Shown: positions 16,567 through 24,642 of the stretch, piece after piece
Position numbering within the stretch: position 1 is the first letter of the stretch
Layout: each line of letters begins with the position of its first letter
Assembly (NCBI RefSeq): GCF_001661495.1
Contig: NZ_BDDT01000005.1
Span: 124,001-188,000, forward strand
Reading direction: 5' to 3'
Source: Pseudoalteromonas prydzensis
GTDB taxonomy: Bacteria; Pseudomonadota; Gammaproteobacteria; Enterobacterales; Alteromonadaceae
Length of the DNA stretch: 64,000 nt
Notes under the pieces: model-generated
What the model was told of the DNA's origin: nothing
Databases searched by the model: none
The model's input: the letters and a program-made list of their open reading frames with translations, nothing else
Translations under genes and position numbers: made by a program

Positions 16567-19188
16567 TTATAATTTAAACTCAAGGCCAAGCGTAATGGTG
16601 CGCCCAGGCTCTGGCATGGCGACCACTGAGCCAGACGACACTATGTAGCGATCGGTCAAGTTAGTGATTGTGCTATAGCCACTAATGCTGTCGTTAAATT
16701 GATAGTCGATATAAAAATCAAGCTGGTAACTGGCAGGGATCCAGGTAATCGCTTTGGTGCCTGTGCCACTCAAGAAGCCTGCAGGGTGATATTTTTCAGA
16801 ATGGCCTTTATAAATTAAACCGATATCGAATGTGTCGTTGAGAAATGTAGAGCCCAGTGTTACAACTAGATTACGTTTTGGCGGAATTCGCAGCGGCGTA
16901 AGGCTGCCAGAAAAGCCTTGGTTATTGCACTGCTCAACGCCTTCAATATCAGCAAACTCGCTAGAGCACATTTCAATATTGGTATAATTGGTATAAGAAA
17001 CAGAGCTATAAAATAAATCACCCTGATAATCTAATGCCAGCTCAACTCCCGGCAGTTTAAAACTATCGTAGTTTGTAAAAGTGTATTTTGAAATTTCCCA
17101 AGGTTGTGCATTTGGATCTTTATTTGGCAGGCTAGCCGTTGCCAGCATGTCGTCAATTTGGGTATTAAAGTAAGTTGCTGACAATGTTAATTTATCGCCA
17201 TTAATTAATAGGTTATTAAAGTTACTTTCTATGCCTGTTTCAAATGAGTGAGTTTTTTCTGGTGACACAGGATAATACGGTGAATATGAAAAGACTTCGT
17301 TTGATACGGTTGTCTCGTATAAGTTTGGCATTCTGTAAGCGTGGCTAAACTTGGCTTTTAAGGTGGTGTTACTCAGTACTTGGTAATAAAGCTGTGCCGT
17401 TATATCGGTTTTGGCAGCAAAGTCTTGGGTTAAGCCTGTTTGGTTATCTGTGTTTTTTGAATCATGGTGATTAAGATTCAGCGATAGTTCTACTGGGTCT
17501 AGATCAAGGTGTGCATTGACGAATAAACTACGCACTGTTTGTTTACCATCGCGAGAAGTCGTTAAGTCTCCGTAAAAGTTCTCTACAGAGCCTGGCTTTG
17601 GCTTTAACACTTCGTCTTGCCAATAAGTACCATACATTAACGTTGTTGGAATAGCTGCTACGCTGAAAGACGAGGTATTGTATATTCCTAAACCTTGGCG
17701 TCGGTTACTGTATTCGTGGAAATATTGCAGGGCATTAGGGCCAAAATTACTACCTAATGCATTGTATTGCTCCAATTTTGCATTGGTTGCCCAAGCATTA
17801 ATTTTTAAATCAACTAATGTGTTATTAGTCGGCAAGTAACGATACAAAGCGCTGACGCTGTTAACCAGCGCAGAACCTGGTTGCCATTGTGGCATGGTTT
17901 CAATCCCTGCGGGAACATAGCCATATTCACCATCGGGTTGCACCCAAAAGTCACCTTCTCTTTGTTTATGCCAATATGAGGCCAGCACTTCACCAGCTTG
18001 TTGTTGATGATGGCGAGTGTTTAACTCTATTTCATGTTCTGCATTAAATGCATACTGTGCTTTTACTAGATAAGACTCACTCTTGAAGCTAGTATTTACC
18101 ACTTCACCACCTTGATTTACCGGCGGTAGTCTTTGCCCCCATTCATATTGTTCAACAAAATTTTCATAGCCATTGCTACCCGCAAAATAGTTACCAATTT
18201 TTTTATTGCTGTAAGCAAACACTGTTTTTAGGTTATTGGTTTGGTATGCACCAGCGAGCATGACGCCGCCGTTATCGAAATCACGACTGCTATTATGATT
18301 ACGCACTTGATAATATTGCTGCTGGTTTGCGTCATCGCTGACAGTAGGCATATGGTTATTGTTATAAGTTTTTAGTTTTATTAATGCCCCTGCATTTTCA
18401 CCCGCTTTGAGAATGTCGCTAGTGTTTAAAGTGGTGATGTTTACCGTACCACCGATAGCGCCGGCATTGAATAAACTGCCCTTTATTGACGATCCTTTTT
18501 CGACCGCGACTGTGCTTATTAGATCTGAGTCGATATAAGTACGATCGGAGGTGCCCATATAACCGCGATTGGTATGGGTTGATTGTAGGCTGCCATCAAT
18601 AAATACTGGCACCCGACCTTCGCCTTGAACGCCACGAATACCAATATCAAGGGCACCCGCTTCATTGCGTAGATTATTGGCTTCAATACTGGTATGGGTT
18701 GAAAAAATATCAGAGTTAGAACTACCTTTAGTACGTTCTAACTGCTCGCGATTAAGGTGTATTTGGTCGCCTTTGACAACAATGACTTCGATATCTTGTT
18801 GGTTTTCACTATTCGCTGAGCTTGGTTGTCGCTTCACAGCTGGAGCAACACTTGCTGCTGTTGTGACGGCTGCTTTGAGGATAATCGTATTGCCTACTAT
18901 TTCAGCTGTTATGGTTGTGCCTTGCAAGGTTTGCATTAATGCATCATGGACGGTTTTTTGCCCATACAAAGCGGATGCTTGCAAGTTCTTAAGTAAGCTC
19001 GCATCGGCAATTAAGCTCATATTCGCTTGTTCTGCTAGTTGGTTAAGCGCTTGGCCAAGTGGTTGTTGAGCAATATTAAAAGTGACTATAGTTGCCTGTG
19101 GTTGAGCCGCTAAAGGCAGACTGAGTACCAAGCCTAAAGCGAGAGTAACAGTGGTTAGCTTTGAGCTGTGTCGCGAAGTAGTTAGCAT
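16567..19188 (-). CDS. TonB-dependent outer-membrane receptor with N-terminal STN signalling domain
   Basis: An 873-aa protein with a signal peptide (to about residue 28). A secretin/TonB N-terminal signalling domain follows at about 35-105 (FNIAQQPLGQALNQLAEQA and ADASLLKNLQASALYGQKTV). The plug (about 130-260) includes GALDIGIRGVQGEGRVPVFIDG and the rest is a 22-strand barrel ending LGLEFKL. STN receptors signal through FecR to an ECF sigma factor, and both partners lie just upstream. The downstream heme oxygenase suggests heme or a heme-protein as ligand. The FRAP-like region reads YRMPNLYE and the classic NPNL motif is replaced by VSPEK, so a ferric siderophore is also possible. Confidence 0.9.
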   Translation of the reverse strand: MLTTSRHSSKLTTVTLALGLVLSLPLAAQPQATIVTFNIAQQPLGQALNQLAEQANMSLIADASLLKNLQASALYGQKTVHDALMQTLQGTTITAEIVGNTIILKAAVTTAASVAPAVKRQPSSANSENQQDIEVIVVKGDQIHLNREQLERTKGSSNSDIFSTHTSIEANNLRNEAGALDIGIRGVQGEGRVPVFIDGSLQSTHTNRGYMGTSDRTYIDSDLISTVAVEKGSSIKGSLFNAGAIGGTVNITTLNTSDILKAGENAGALIKLKTYNNNHMPTVSDDANQQQYYQVRNHNSSRDFDNGGVMLAGAYQTNNLKTVFAYSNKKIGNYFAGSNGYENFVEQYEWGQRLPPVNQGGEVVNTSFKSESYLVKAQYAFNAEHEIELNTRHHQQQAGEVLASYWHKQREGDFWVQPDGEYGYVPAGIETMPQWQPGSALVNSVSALYRYLPTNNTLVDLKINAWATNAKLEQYNALGSNFGPNALQYFHEYSNRRQGLGIYNTSSFSVAAIPTTLMYGTYWQDEVLKPKPGSVENFYGDLTTSRDGKQTVRSLFVNAHLDLDPVELSLNLNHHDSKNTDNQTGLTQDFAAKTDITAQLYYQVLSNTTLKAKFSHAYRMPNLYETTVSNEVFSYSPYYPVSPEKTHSFETGIESNFNNLLINGDKLTLSATYFNTQIDDMLATASLPNKDPNAQPWEISKYTFTNYDSFKLPGVELALDYQGDLFYSSVSYTNYTNIEMCSSEFADIEGVEQCNNQGFSGSLTPLRIPPKRNLVVTLGSTFLNDTFDIGLIYKGHSEKYHPAGFLSGTGTKAITWIPASYQLDFYIDYQFNDSISGYSTITNLTDRYIVSSGSVVAMPEPGRTITLGLEFKL

Positions 19189-19228
19189 TGCAATTGTTCC
19201 ATATAAAGCTAGTTGGTTTATATGAAAA

Positions 19229-19247
19229 CGAATGAAAATGAGAATTC
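19229..19247 (-). promoter_or_regulatory. Fur-box-like site upstream of the TonB receptor
   Basis: The plus-strand sequence cgaatgaaaatgagaattc, in the gap between FecR and receptor genes, resembles the AATGANAATGAGAATT form of a Fur box. It would let the receptor be repressed by Fe-Fur independently of the sigma/FecR pair. Confidence 0.5.
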
Positions 19248-19278
19248 CTCAATATTTTTTTAATTTTCTTGAACTTTA

Positions 19279-20232
19279 TTAGCTTTTACTAATAACTATA
19301 TGATTACTGTTGTTTTTAATTTTTATGGGTAATACATGTGGTAACAAGTCTAAAAAGTTATCGAGCTCCGATGCAGTAAAGGTGCCTGAAAGCATCATGT
19401 TACTGACGCTGAGATCGGTAAATTCAAAATTAGCATCATGATATCGATTAAACTCAGCACATACCTCGCTGAGGGGGACATTATTAAATACTAAGCGGCC
19501 GTTACGCCATGCATCCACTAGTTGCGGGTTCATACTTTGTACATCAACTCCTTGATCATTGAGCACCGCTTGCTGGCCTTGTACTAGTTCGATAAGGTGC
19601 TGTGCGTGGCGAGTGCTTTGTACTTTTACACGGCCATGTTCAACACTGATCCGTGTACTATTACTTTTACTATCAACGCTAAAGCGAGTACCCAGCACGG
19701 TAATATTGGCTCGGTTAGTATTGACAATAAAGGGTCGCTGCGGATTTTTGGTAACATCAAATAAAGCACGGCCTTGCGTTAAATGGCTAACTCTTTGCTT
19801 CGCATCAAACTCCAATACCAGTTGTGTTTGCGCGTCTAAACTGAGTTTACTGCCATCGGGTAGCACAAAATTAAGTTGCTGTGCCCGGGCTGATTGATAT
19901 TGGGCGTTAAAGTTTGGGTTGCTAGTACTTGGCCAAAATTGATAACTGGTGAGGCTGATCATCAATATCGCTACACAGGCAGCGATAGCCCAGGCTTTAC
20001 CAAAGCGAACGTGTTTGGTGGTACTGGTAAATACAGTGGTTTGTTCGTCGTCAAATTGTGCCAGCAGTTGATCAACTTGCTGACTTTGCTGATAAACAGC
20101 GTGGTGTTCAGGGCTTTTGTTTAGCCAACGTAAAAATGCTTGCTGTTGTTGTTCATTCAAACCAGTTCGCTGTAGCTCTAGCCATTGGTTTGCCTGCAGT
20201 TGAAGTTGCTCTGCTGTTTGATGACGGGTCAT
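19279..20232 (-). CDS. FecR-family anti-sigma factor/signal transducer
   Basis: A 317-aa protein. The cytoplasmic N-terminus (ANQWLELQRTGLNEQQQ and FLRWLNKSPEHHAVY) is the sigma-binding FecR N domain. One membrane helix spans about residues 80-100. The periplasmic part holds the FecR domain (NFVLPDGSKLSLDAQT, LTQGRALFDVTKNPQRPFIV and TVLGTRFSV) and a C-terminal DUF4974/STN-like region (VFNNVPLSEVCAEFNRYHD). It would pass the receptor signal across the inner membrane to the ECF sigma factor. It starts 20 bp after the sigma gene ends. The classic cell-surface signalling order sigma-fecR-receptor is kept. Confidence 0.92.
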   Translation of the reverse strand: MTRHQTAEQLQLQANQWLELQRTGLNEQQQQAFLRWLNKSPEHHAVYQQSQQVDQLLAQFDDEQTTVFTSTTKHVRFGKAWAIAACVAILMISLTSYQFWPSTSNPNFNAQYQSARAQQLNFVLPDGSKLSLDAQTQLVLEFDAKQRVSHLTQGRALFDVTKNPQRPFIVNTNRANITVLGTRFSVDSKSNSTRISVEHGRVKVQSTRHAQHLIELVQGQQAVLNDQGVDVQSMNPQLVDAWRNGRLVFNNVPLSEVCAEFNRYHDANFEFTDLSVSNMMLSGTFTASELDNFLDLLPHVLPIKIKNNSNHIVISKS

Positions 20233-20252
20233 TGTAATTATTATTCTCGTAG

Positions 20253-20804
20253 TTATTTTTTTAATGCATCACGACATGCAAGCATAGCCGTCGCTAAATG
20301 TTTTTCAACCATGCTTACTGAAATACCCATTTGTTCAGCTACTTGCTGGTAGCTTAGATTTTTAAATTTATACAACACAAAGGCTTGTTTGGTTTTCAGG
20401 GGTAGTTTCTCAATGCAAGTATAAAGTAAATCGAGCTGTTGTTGACTTGCTAATTTTGCTTCAGGTTCATAATCGCACGGCGCAACAAGTTCACTTTCAA
20501 CGGGGTCTACGAATTTTTGGTTACGACGATAATGGTCAATCAAAATGTTTTTTGCCGTGGTAAAAAATAGTGCCCGCTGGTGATTTTCATCAAAGCTTGC
20601 TCGGCTAATACGGCCACTGAGTAAGCGAGTATAAGCTTCTTGAACTATGTTCTCAGCTTTATTACGACAGCCCACAGAGCGAGAAATAAAGCTTAAAACC
20701 TCAGCGTAATATCGTTCCAATGTGCACCCGTCTGTTTCTAAAATGGAGTCGGATGCTAACAGTTTATTTAGGTAATGACAATTATTATCGTTTACTGCAA
20801 GCAA
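20253..20804 (-). CDS. ECF RNA polymerase sigma factor (FecI type)
   Basis: A protein of up to 183 aa. Region 2 (LERYYAEVLSFISRSVG, KAENIVQEAYTRLLSG and ALFFTTAKNILIDHYRR) and region 4 (TCIEKLPLKTKQAFVLYKF, then YQQVAEQMGISVSMVEKHLA) are clear and typical of FecI-like factors. No ATG is available near the N-terminus; the frame starts with TTG at 20804, which has aaagaaaga a few bases upstream, and another TTG lies about 25 codons further in. The exact start is therefore uncertain. It is first in the sigma-FecR-receptor unit, with a Fur-like site upstream, so it should be made when iron is low and activated by the receptor ligand. Confidence 0.9.
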   Translation of the reverse strand: MLAVNDNNCHYLNKLLASDSILETDGCTLERYYAEVLSFISRSVGCRNKAENIVQEAYTRLLSGRISRASFDENHQRALFFTTAKNILIDHYRRNQKFVDPVESELVAPCDYEPEAKLASQQQLDLLYTCIEKLPLKTKQAFVLYKFKNLSYQQVAEQMGISVSMVEKHLATAMLACRDALKK

Positions 20805-20854
20805 TAACAGTCTTTCTTTGTACCTATTTAGCTAATGGTTAATGCAAAGGTAGT

Positions 20855-20873
20855 GATAATGATATTTTAATCA
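20855..20873 (-). promoter_or_regulatory. Fur-box-like site upstream of the ECF sigma gene
   Basis: gataatgatattttaatca matches the GATAATGATAATCATTATC consensus well in its first half and partly in the second. It is 51 bp upstream of the TTG start, a usual promoter position. Confidence 0.55.
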
Positions 20874-20895
20874 CCCAGCATTTATCGCTGGGTGA
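20871..20895 (-). terminator. Hairpin after the porin gene
   Basis: A 9-bp perfect stem, tcacccagc/gctgggtga, with a 7-nt loop lies just beyond the porin stop codon. The following minus-strand bases are A/T-rich (ttaaaatatc) but not a pure T run. It overlaps the edge of the Fur-like site. Confidence 0.6.
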
Positions 20896-20904
20896 TTTAT
20901 ATTA

Positions 20905-22203
20905 TTAAAAGTAATAACCGACGTTGATATTAAAGCGACGCTCTGTTTCATTGCTATCACCTGCGACAGAGCCACCAACAAAGGCTTGGTTACGTGCATG
21001 TACTAAATCAAAGTAAGTAAATAAGCCGCCTGCAGCAACGGATACACCAGTCACATTCATCCAAGTATCTGCTGTGTCATCAGACTTGTTATAAATAGTA
21101 CTGTAATCATTGTAAAACTGTAGGTTACTTACTGGGCCCCATTCAACCGGTAAGCTATATGCAACGTTAAAGCTACTGGTTGTTGCATCGGCTGCAACGG
21201 AATCATAAAACGCGTATGCGCCAACTGCGATACGGTTGGTGTCATCAATGTTGTAGTCATATTCGCCGTGTTGCAGCTGAATATTCCAGTTATTGATATT
21301 ACTGTTTACATGCAATGCCCAAGCGTTGTAACTACCGGCGCGGTCTTGACCGTCATGTAAGCCACCGGCTAGGCCAGATATACCCACTTCAGTGGTCATG
21401 CCTTCGCCGTGTTCAAAGTAATAAGCGTAGCGACCTGTAAAGGTATTATACTCACCAAGTTCTCTTGTCGGCTCAGCATAAATACCTTCGTCTGCGGTGC
21501 GACTGCCAACAATATCGTATGAATAACGGTGGCTGCGATCTTCTACATAGCCATCAACGCCCCCGAGCTCATCATTTTTGAAAAAACCTAAATCTAGCTG
21601 CCAATTATCAGCGATTTTACGCTTAAACATGACGCCTAGGTCATGATCGTCTTCTAAGCCGATGTAATAGTTCGCGCTAAAAAAGTAATTATGCGAGTTA
21701 TAAGGATCATTACCAAACGGTACTTTAGTGATACCAACTTGTACTTGCCAGTCGTCAGTAAATTGATAGCCAGCCCATGCTGACTTTATCGCGGTCATAT
21801 AATCAAAAATACGGATTTCACCACCAATTAATACGCCGCCGATGTCACCTGAAACATTTAAACGGAAAATATCAAAGTCAAAATCGCCACCTCGGTTTTT
21901 ATTACCGTCATCGTAAGAAGTATGACTGTAGTTGGTACGAATTGCGCCACCAAACTTTACCCCTGATAGGGCTGTTTCTGTATTATCTTGCGTTTGTTTA
22001 GCAATAATTTCGTTTTTTTGTTCAAGCTGTTGGTTAACTTTTGCTTGCTTGGCTTTTTCAGCTTCAAGTTGCTGTTGTAGTTGCTGCATTTGTTGTTGCA
22101 GTTGATTGAGTTGAGCTTGCATCGTTTCAATTTCTGAAGCGTATGAGGCGCTGGTAGTTGCGCCTAGCATAGTCGCGAAAGCTAACTTTGATAGTTTAAG
22201 CAT
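20905..22203 (-). CDS. Outer-membrane porin with N-terminal coiled coil
   Basis: A 432-aa protein with a signal peptide ending SASYASE. Residues of about 25-70 are a glutamine-rich coiled coil (MQAQLNQLQQQMQQLQQQLE, then QNNKQL-like heptads). A beta-barrel follows, with VKFGGAIRTNYSHTSYDDG at its start, alternating aromatic strands and the terminal strand FNINVGYYF ending in Phe. The layout fits the DcaP or phosphate-selective OprO/P-like trimeric porins, where the coiled coil holds the trimer. The substrate is unknown. It lies downstream of a MarR regulator on the same strand (118-bp gap), which may control it. A hairpin follows the stop. Confidence 0.82.
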   Translation of the reverse strand: MLKLSKLAFATMLGATTSASYASEIETMQAQLNQLQQQMQQLQQQLEAEKAKQAKVNQQLEQKNEIIAKQTQDNTETALSGVKFGGAIRTNYSHTSYDDGNKNRGGDFDFDIFRLNVSGDIGGVLIGGEIRIFDYMTAIKSAWAGYQFTDDWQVQVGITKVPFGNDPYNSHNYFFSANYYIGLEDDHDLGVMFKRKIADNWQLDLGFFKNDELGGVDGYVEDRSHRYSYDIVGSRTADEGIYAEPTRELGEYNTFTGRYAYYFEHGEGMTTEVGISGLAGGLHDGQDRAGSYNAWALHVNSNINNWNIQLQHGEYDYNIDDTNRIAVGAYAFYDSVAADATTSSFNVAYSLPVEWGPVSNLQFYNDYSTIYNKSDDTADTWMNVTGVSVAAGGLFTYFDLVHARNQAFVGGSVAGDSNETERRFNINVGYYF

Positions 22204-22321
22204 GATAAATCGCTATTCTAGGTATGAGTATCTATAGGATAGACTAATTGTACCTTTAACCCAAGTTAACTAGCTGGCGATTTTGGGTAATGATTTGTTT
22301 AATATAATATTTATGGATGAT

Positions 22322-22816
22322 TTATCCTGCCACCTTTCCTTCGGCAGCACGAGTCAATATACCTACTTCTAGCAAAGGGGCGGCATCAATACTTTGTGCG
22401 TCCATCATAGTCGCAATACGCTGCATTGATGAAAGTAGTTGGCTTTGCTCCCACTCTTCTAACGCTGAAAACTGCTCGATGAAGTGCTCTTGTAAAGGTT
22501 GCGGGGCATGTTGCAAGATTTCTTTGCCGTTATCGGTGAGATACAAACTAACTCGGCGCTTATCTAGTTGGCTACGCACACGCGTAACTAAGTTTCGATT
22601 TTCTAAGCGATCTAAAATATTGGTAACAGTAGCTGGGCTTAGGTTTACATTTTGCGCAATACGACTGGCGGTAATGCCGTCAGTTTGGGCAACTTCAGTC
22701 ATAATTAATAGCTGCGGGCCAGTGAGCCCTGAAGTTTTATTTAATTGCTTAGAATGCAGGTCGATCGCACGGATCACTTTGCGTAGAGAAACCAATAACT
22801 CGTCATATTTTTTCAT
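22322..22816 (-). CDS. MarR-family transcriptional regulator
   Basis: A 164-aa protein with the MarR winged helix-turn-helix: GLTGPQLLIMTEVAQTDG, ASRIAQNVNLSPATVTNILD and RLENRNLVTRVRSQLDKRRV. The DxR(R) wing motif DKRRVSLYLTDNG is intact. The ATG at 22816 has gagatag upstream. MarR proteins bind as dimers to short inverted repeats and respond to small aromatic or metabolic ligands. A candidate inverted repeat lies 60 bp upstream. Targets may be the porin downstream or itself. Confidence 0.92.
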   Translation of the reverse strand: MKKYDELLVSLRKVIRAIDLHSKQLNKTSGLTGPQLLIMTEVAQTDGITASRIAQNVNLSPATVTNILDRLENRNLVTRVRSQLDKRRVSLYLTDNGKEILQHAPQPLQEHFIEQFSALEEWEQSQLLSSMQRIATMMDAQSIDAAPLLEVGILTRAAEGKVAG

Positions 22817-23149
22817 TTCTATCTCATTAGCAGCAGATGTACTGTCAGGCGTGATCGCAATCTATAAATATTACACATCTAATAAATAGAGTTCAAATAG
22901 ATGAGGGGGATTAATGATGTATTATTGTCTTTACTGGGTTGTTTGGTTGTTTTTTATTTTATTTGAGTTGAAATTAATTTTTCTTAAATCATCATAATTT
23001 AATTAAAAGTTGTTGTGAGTTATTTTGCTTGCAAGTGGCGACAGAGTGAAAAATTATAAATTTGGCATAAAAACTCACTAAATAATATTTACTAACAGGC
23101 TGGGTATTGGGTAAGGTGGGCTAGGCTTTTCATTATTATGGGACTTATT
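22817..23149. other. Divergent intergenic region between MarR and mutarotase genes
   Basis: This 333-bp stretch is A/T-rich and shows no coding frame of its own; the long frame antisense to the MarR gene is a shadow. It must hold the promoters of both flanking genes. It contains one MarR-type operator candidate (listed separately); nothing else is clear. Confidence 0.6.
22876..22903. promoter_or_regulatory. Inverted repeat upstream of the MarR gene (possible operator)
   Basis: catcta and tagatg form a 6-bp inverted repeat separated by 16 bp, 60-87 bp upstream of the MarR start. The arms are short and the spacing longer than a usual MarR site, so this is only a candidate. Confidence 0.3.
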
Positions 23150-24001
23150 ATGAAGTTATCTCCATCTGTAAGCATCGAACAAACAGACACAGGGTTAGAG
23201 TATATTAATGTTGCAAGCGAGTTTTGCAGCGCTAAAATTTTCCTGCAGGGCGCGCAACTCACTGAATTTACGCCTATCGGTAAAAAACCTTTAATTTGGG
23301 TATCAAGCGAGGAAGATTACCAAGAAGGTAAAAGCGTGCGTGGCGGTATACCAATTTGTTGGCCTTGGTTTGGAGTTAATGCAAATCCAGATTGGCCTAT
23401 TCATGGTGTTGCGCGCACTAGCTTGTGGCGTGCCGATGAAGTGTCAGAGCAAGATGATCAGGTTAAAGTTAGTTTAACTTTGCCGATGGCTCAAGTGGAT
23501 GAAACTTATTGGCCGCATAAATCAAAACTAAAAGTAGAGTTTGTGCTCACAACTAAACTGGAAGTGCGTTTAACAACAACAAATTTAAGTAATCAAACTA
23601 TAACGTTTACGCAAGCACTACATACCTATTTTCCAACCCCTGCGATCACAGAAACGCAAGTAGATGGTTTGCAGGGGTCACAATACATTGAGTTTGGCGA
23701 GGGGCCATTTGATCAAAATGAGTTAGTTGGCTTTGCTCGTGAAACGGATATGGTTTATACCCAAGCCGCAGATACGCAGCGTATAATTACACCAGATGGC
23801 ATTATTGAGGTGGGTCGTGAAAACTCAAGCTCGTGTGTGCTTTGGAACCCATGGATTGATAAGTCAAAACGTTTATCTAATTTTGCAGATGACGAATACC
23901 ATACAATGCTGTGCTTGGAAGCGGCGAATGTTATGGATGACAGTGCCGTTGTAGCGGCAGGTGAAAGCCACACCTTAACAACCACAATTCGTTGGGTTTA
24001 A
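23150..24001 (+). CDS. yeaD: D-hexose-6-phosphate mutarotase (YeaD-like aldose-1-epimerase)
   Basis: A 283-aa protein. The second of two in-frame ATGs (23150) is preferred because gggac lies 6-10 nt before it; the first is at 23138. Family marks are GAQLTEFTPIGKKPLIWVS, then VRGGIPICWPWFG, PIHGVARTSLW and a later ALHTYFPT with the catalytic-region His. The enzyme interconverts alpha and beta anomers of glucose-6-phosphate and related hexose phosphates in the cytoplasm. It is monocistronic or leads the following PH-domain genes. The distance to the next gene (68 bp) leaves this open. Confidence 0.92.
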   Translation: MKLSPSVSIEQTDTGLEYINVASEFCSAKIFLQGAQLTEFTPIGKKPLIWVSSEEDYQEGKSVRGGIPICWPWFGVNANPDWPIHGVARTSLWRADEVSEQDDQVKVSLTLPMAQVDETYWPHKSKLKVEFVLTTKLEVRLTTTNLSNQTITFTQALHTYFPTPAITETQVDGLQGSQYIEFGEGPFDQNELVGFARETDMVYTQAADTQRIITPDGIIEVGRENSSSCVLWNPWIDKSKRLSNFADDEYHTMLCLEAANVMDDSAVVAAGESHTLTTTIRWV

Positions 24002-24069
24002 TAAATCGGTTATAGCGGCATTACAAATCTAAGCCAACGTATCAATACCTTGGCTTTTAAGGAATCAAA

Positions 24070-24642
24070 GTGTTCGAAAACCAGCAACTAGACGTTTTAC
24101 CCCAACACCAACAAATCATTTTTAAACCGCTTGCGGCAAAGGCTCTACTGCACGCACAGCTTAATTGGCTGTTATTTTATATTCCATTGATGGCGGTGCT
24201 CGCGGCAATTTGCTTTTTTAATAAAGGCTTTGCGGAAGTTGCGCAAACACCGTTATTGATTGCTCTACCAATTATTTTAGTTATCTCCTTACTCTATAAT
24301 ATTGTCAGTATTCGACTTAAAGGTGTTGCGATGCGAGAGCATGATATTGCTTATCGTAAAGGGGTTATTTGGCAACAAGTCACTATTTTACCGTTTTCAC
24401 GGGTACAGCATACTGAAATACATCGCGGTCCTTTAGAGCGAAAAATGGGCTTAGCGAGCCTGCGTTTATACAGTGCCGGTGGCATGAGTGCCGATCTTAA
24501 TATTGGTGGCTTAAGCCATGATGATTGTAAAGATATTCGTCAGTTTATTCAAAAATACACTGAACGAGCACAAGCCGTAAATAATGCAAACACTCAAACC
24601 GATGGTCAGCAATTAGATAGCGATGAGTCGTTAAATGGATAA
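24070..24642 (+). CDS. PH-domain (bPH_2, YdbS-like) membrane protein
   Basis: A 190-aa protein starting with GTG; aaggaa lies 5 nt upstream, so the start is well supported. Two hydrophobic helices (about residues 32-52 and 60-80) precede a bacterial pleckstrin-homology domain with the signature YRKGVIWQQVTILPFSRVQHTEI and LASLRLYSAGG. Such proteins come in pairs of one-domain and multi-domain forms. The next gene overlaps this one by 8 bp and is the larger partner. The function of the pair is unknown in detail; relatives in Bacillus are linked to resistance to antimicrobial compounds. Confidence 0.88.
   Translation: MFENQQLDVLPQHQQIIFKPLAAKALLHAQLNWLLFYIPLMAVLAAICFFNKGFAEVAQTPLLIALPIILVISLLYNIVSIRLKGVAMREHDIAYRKGVIWQQVTILPFSRVQHTEIHRGPLERKMGLASLRLYSAGGMSADLNIGGLSHDDCKDIRQFIQKYTERAQAVNNANTQTDGQQLDSDESLNG

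Noticed and set aside
18665..19069. 134-codon frame opposite the STN/plug region of the TonB receptor
   Set aside because: Composition mirrors the receptor's reverse strand (Ser/Ala/Cys-rich) and no family is recognised.
22317..22889. Long plus-strand frame opposite the MarR gene
   Set aside because: The MarR domain on the minus strand is complete and has a ribosome binding site; the opposite frame shows no motif.
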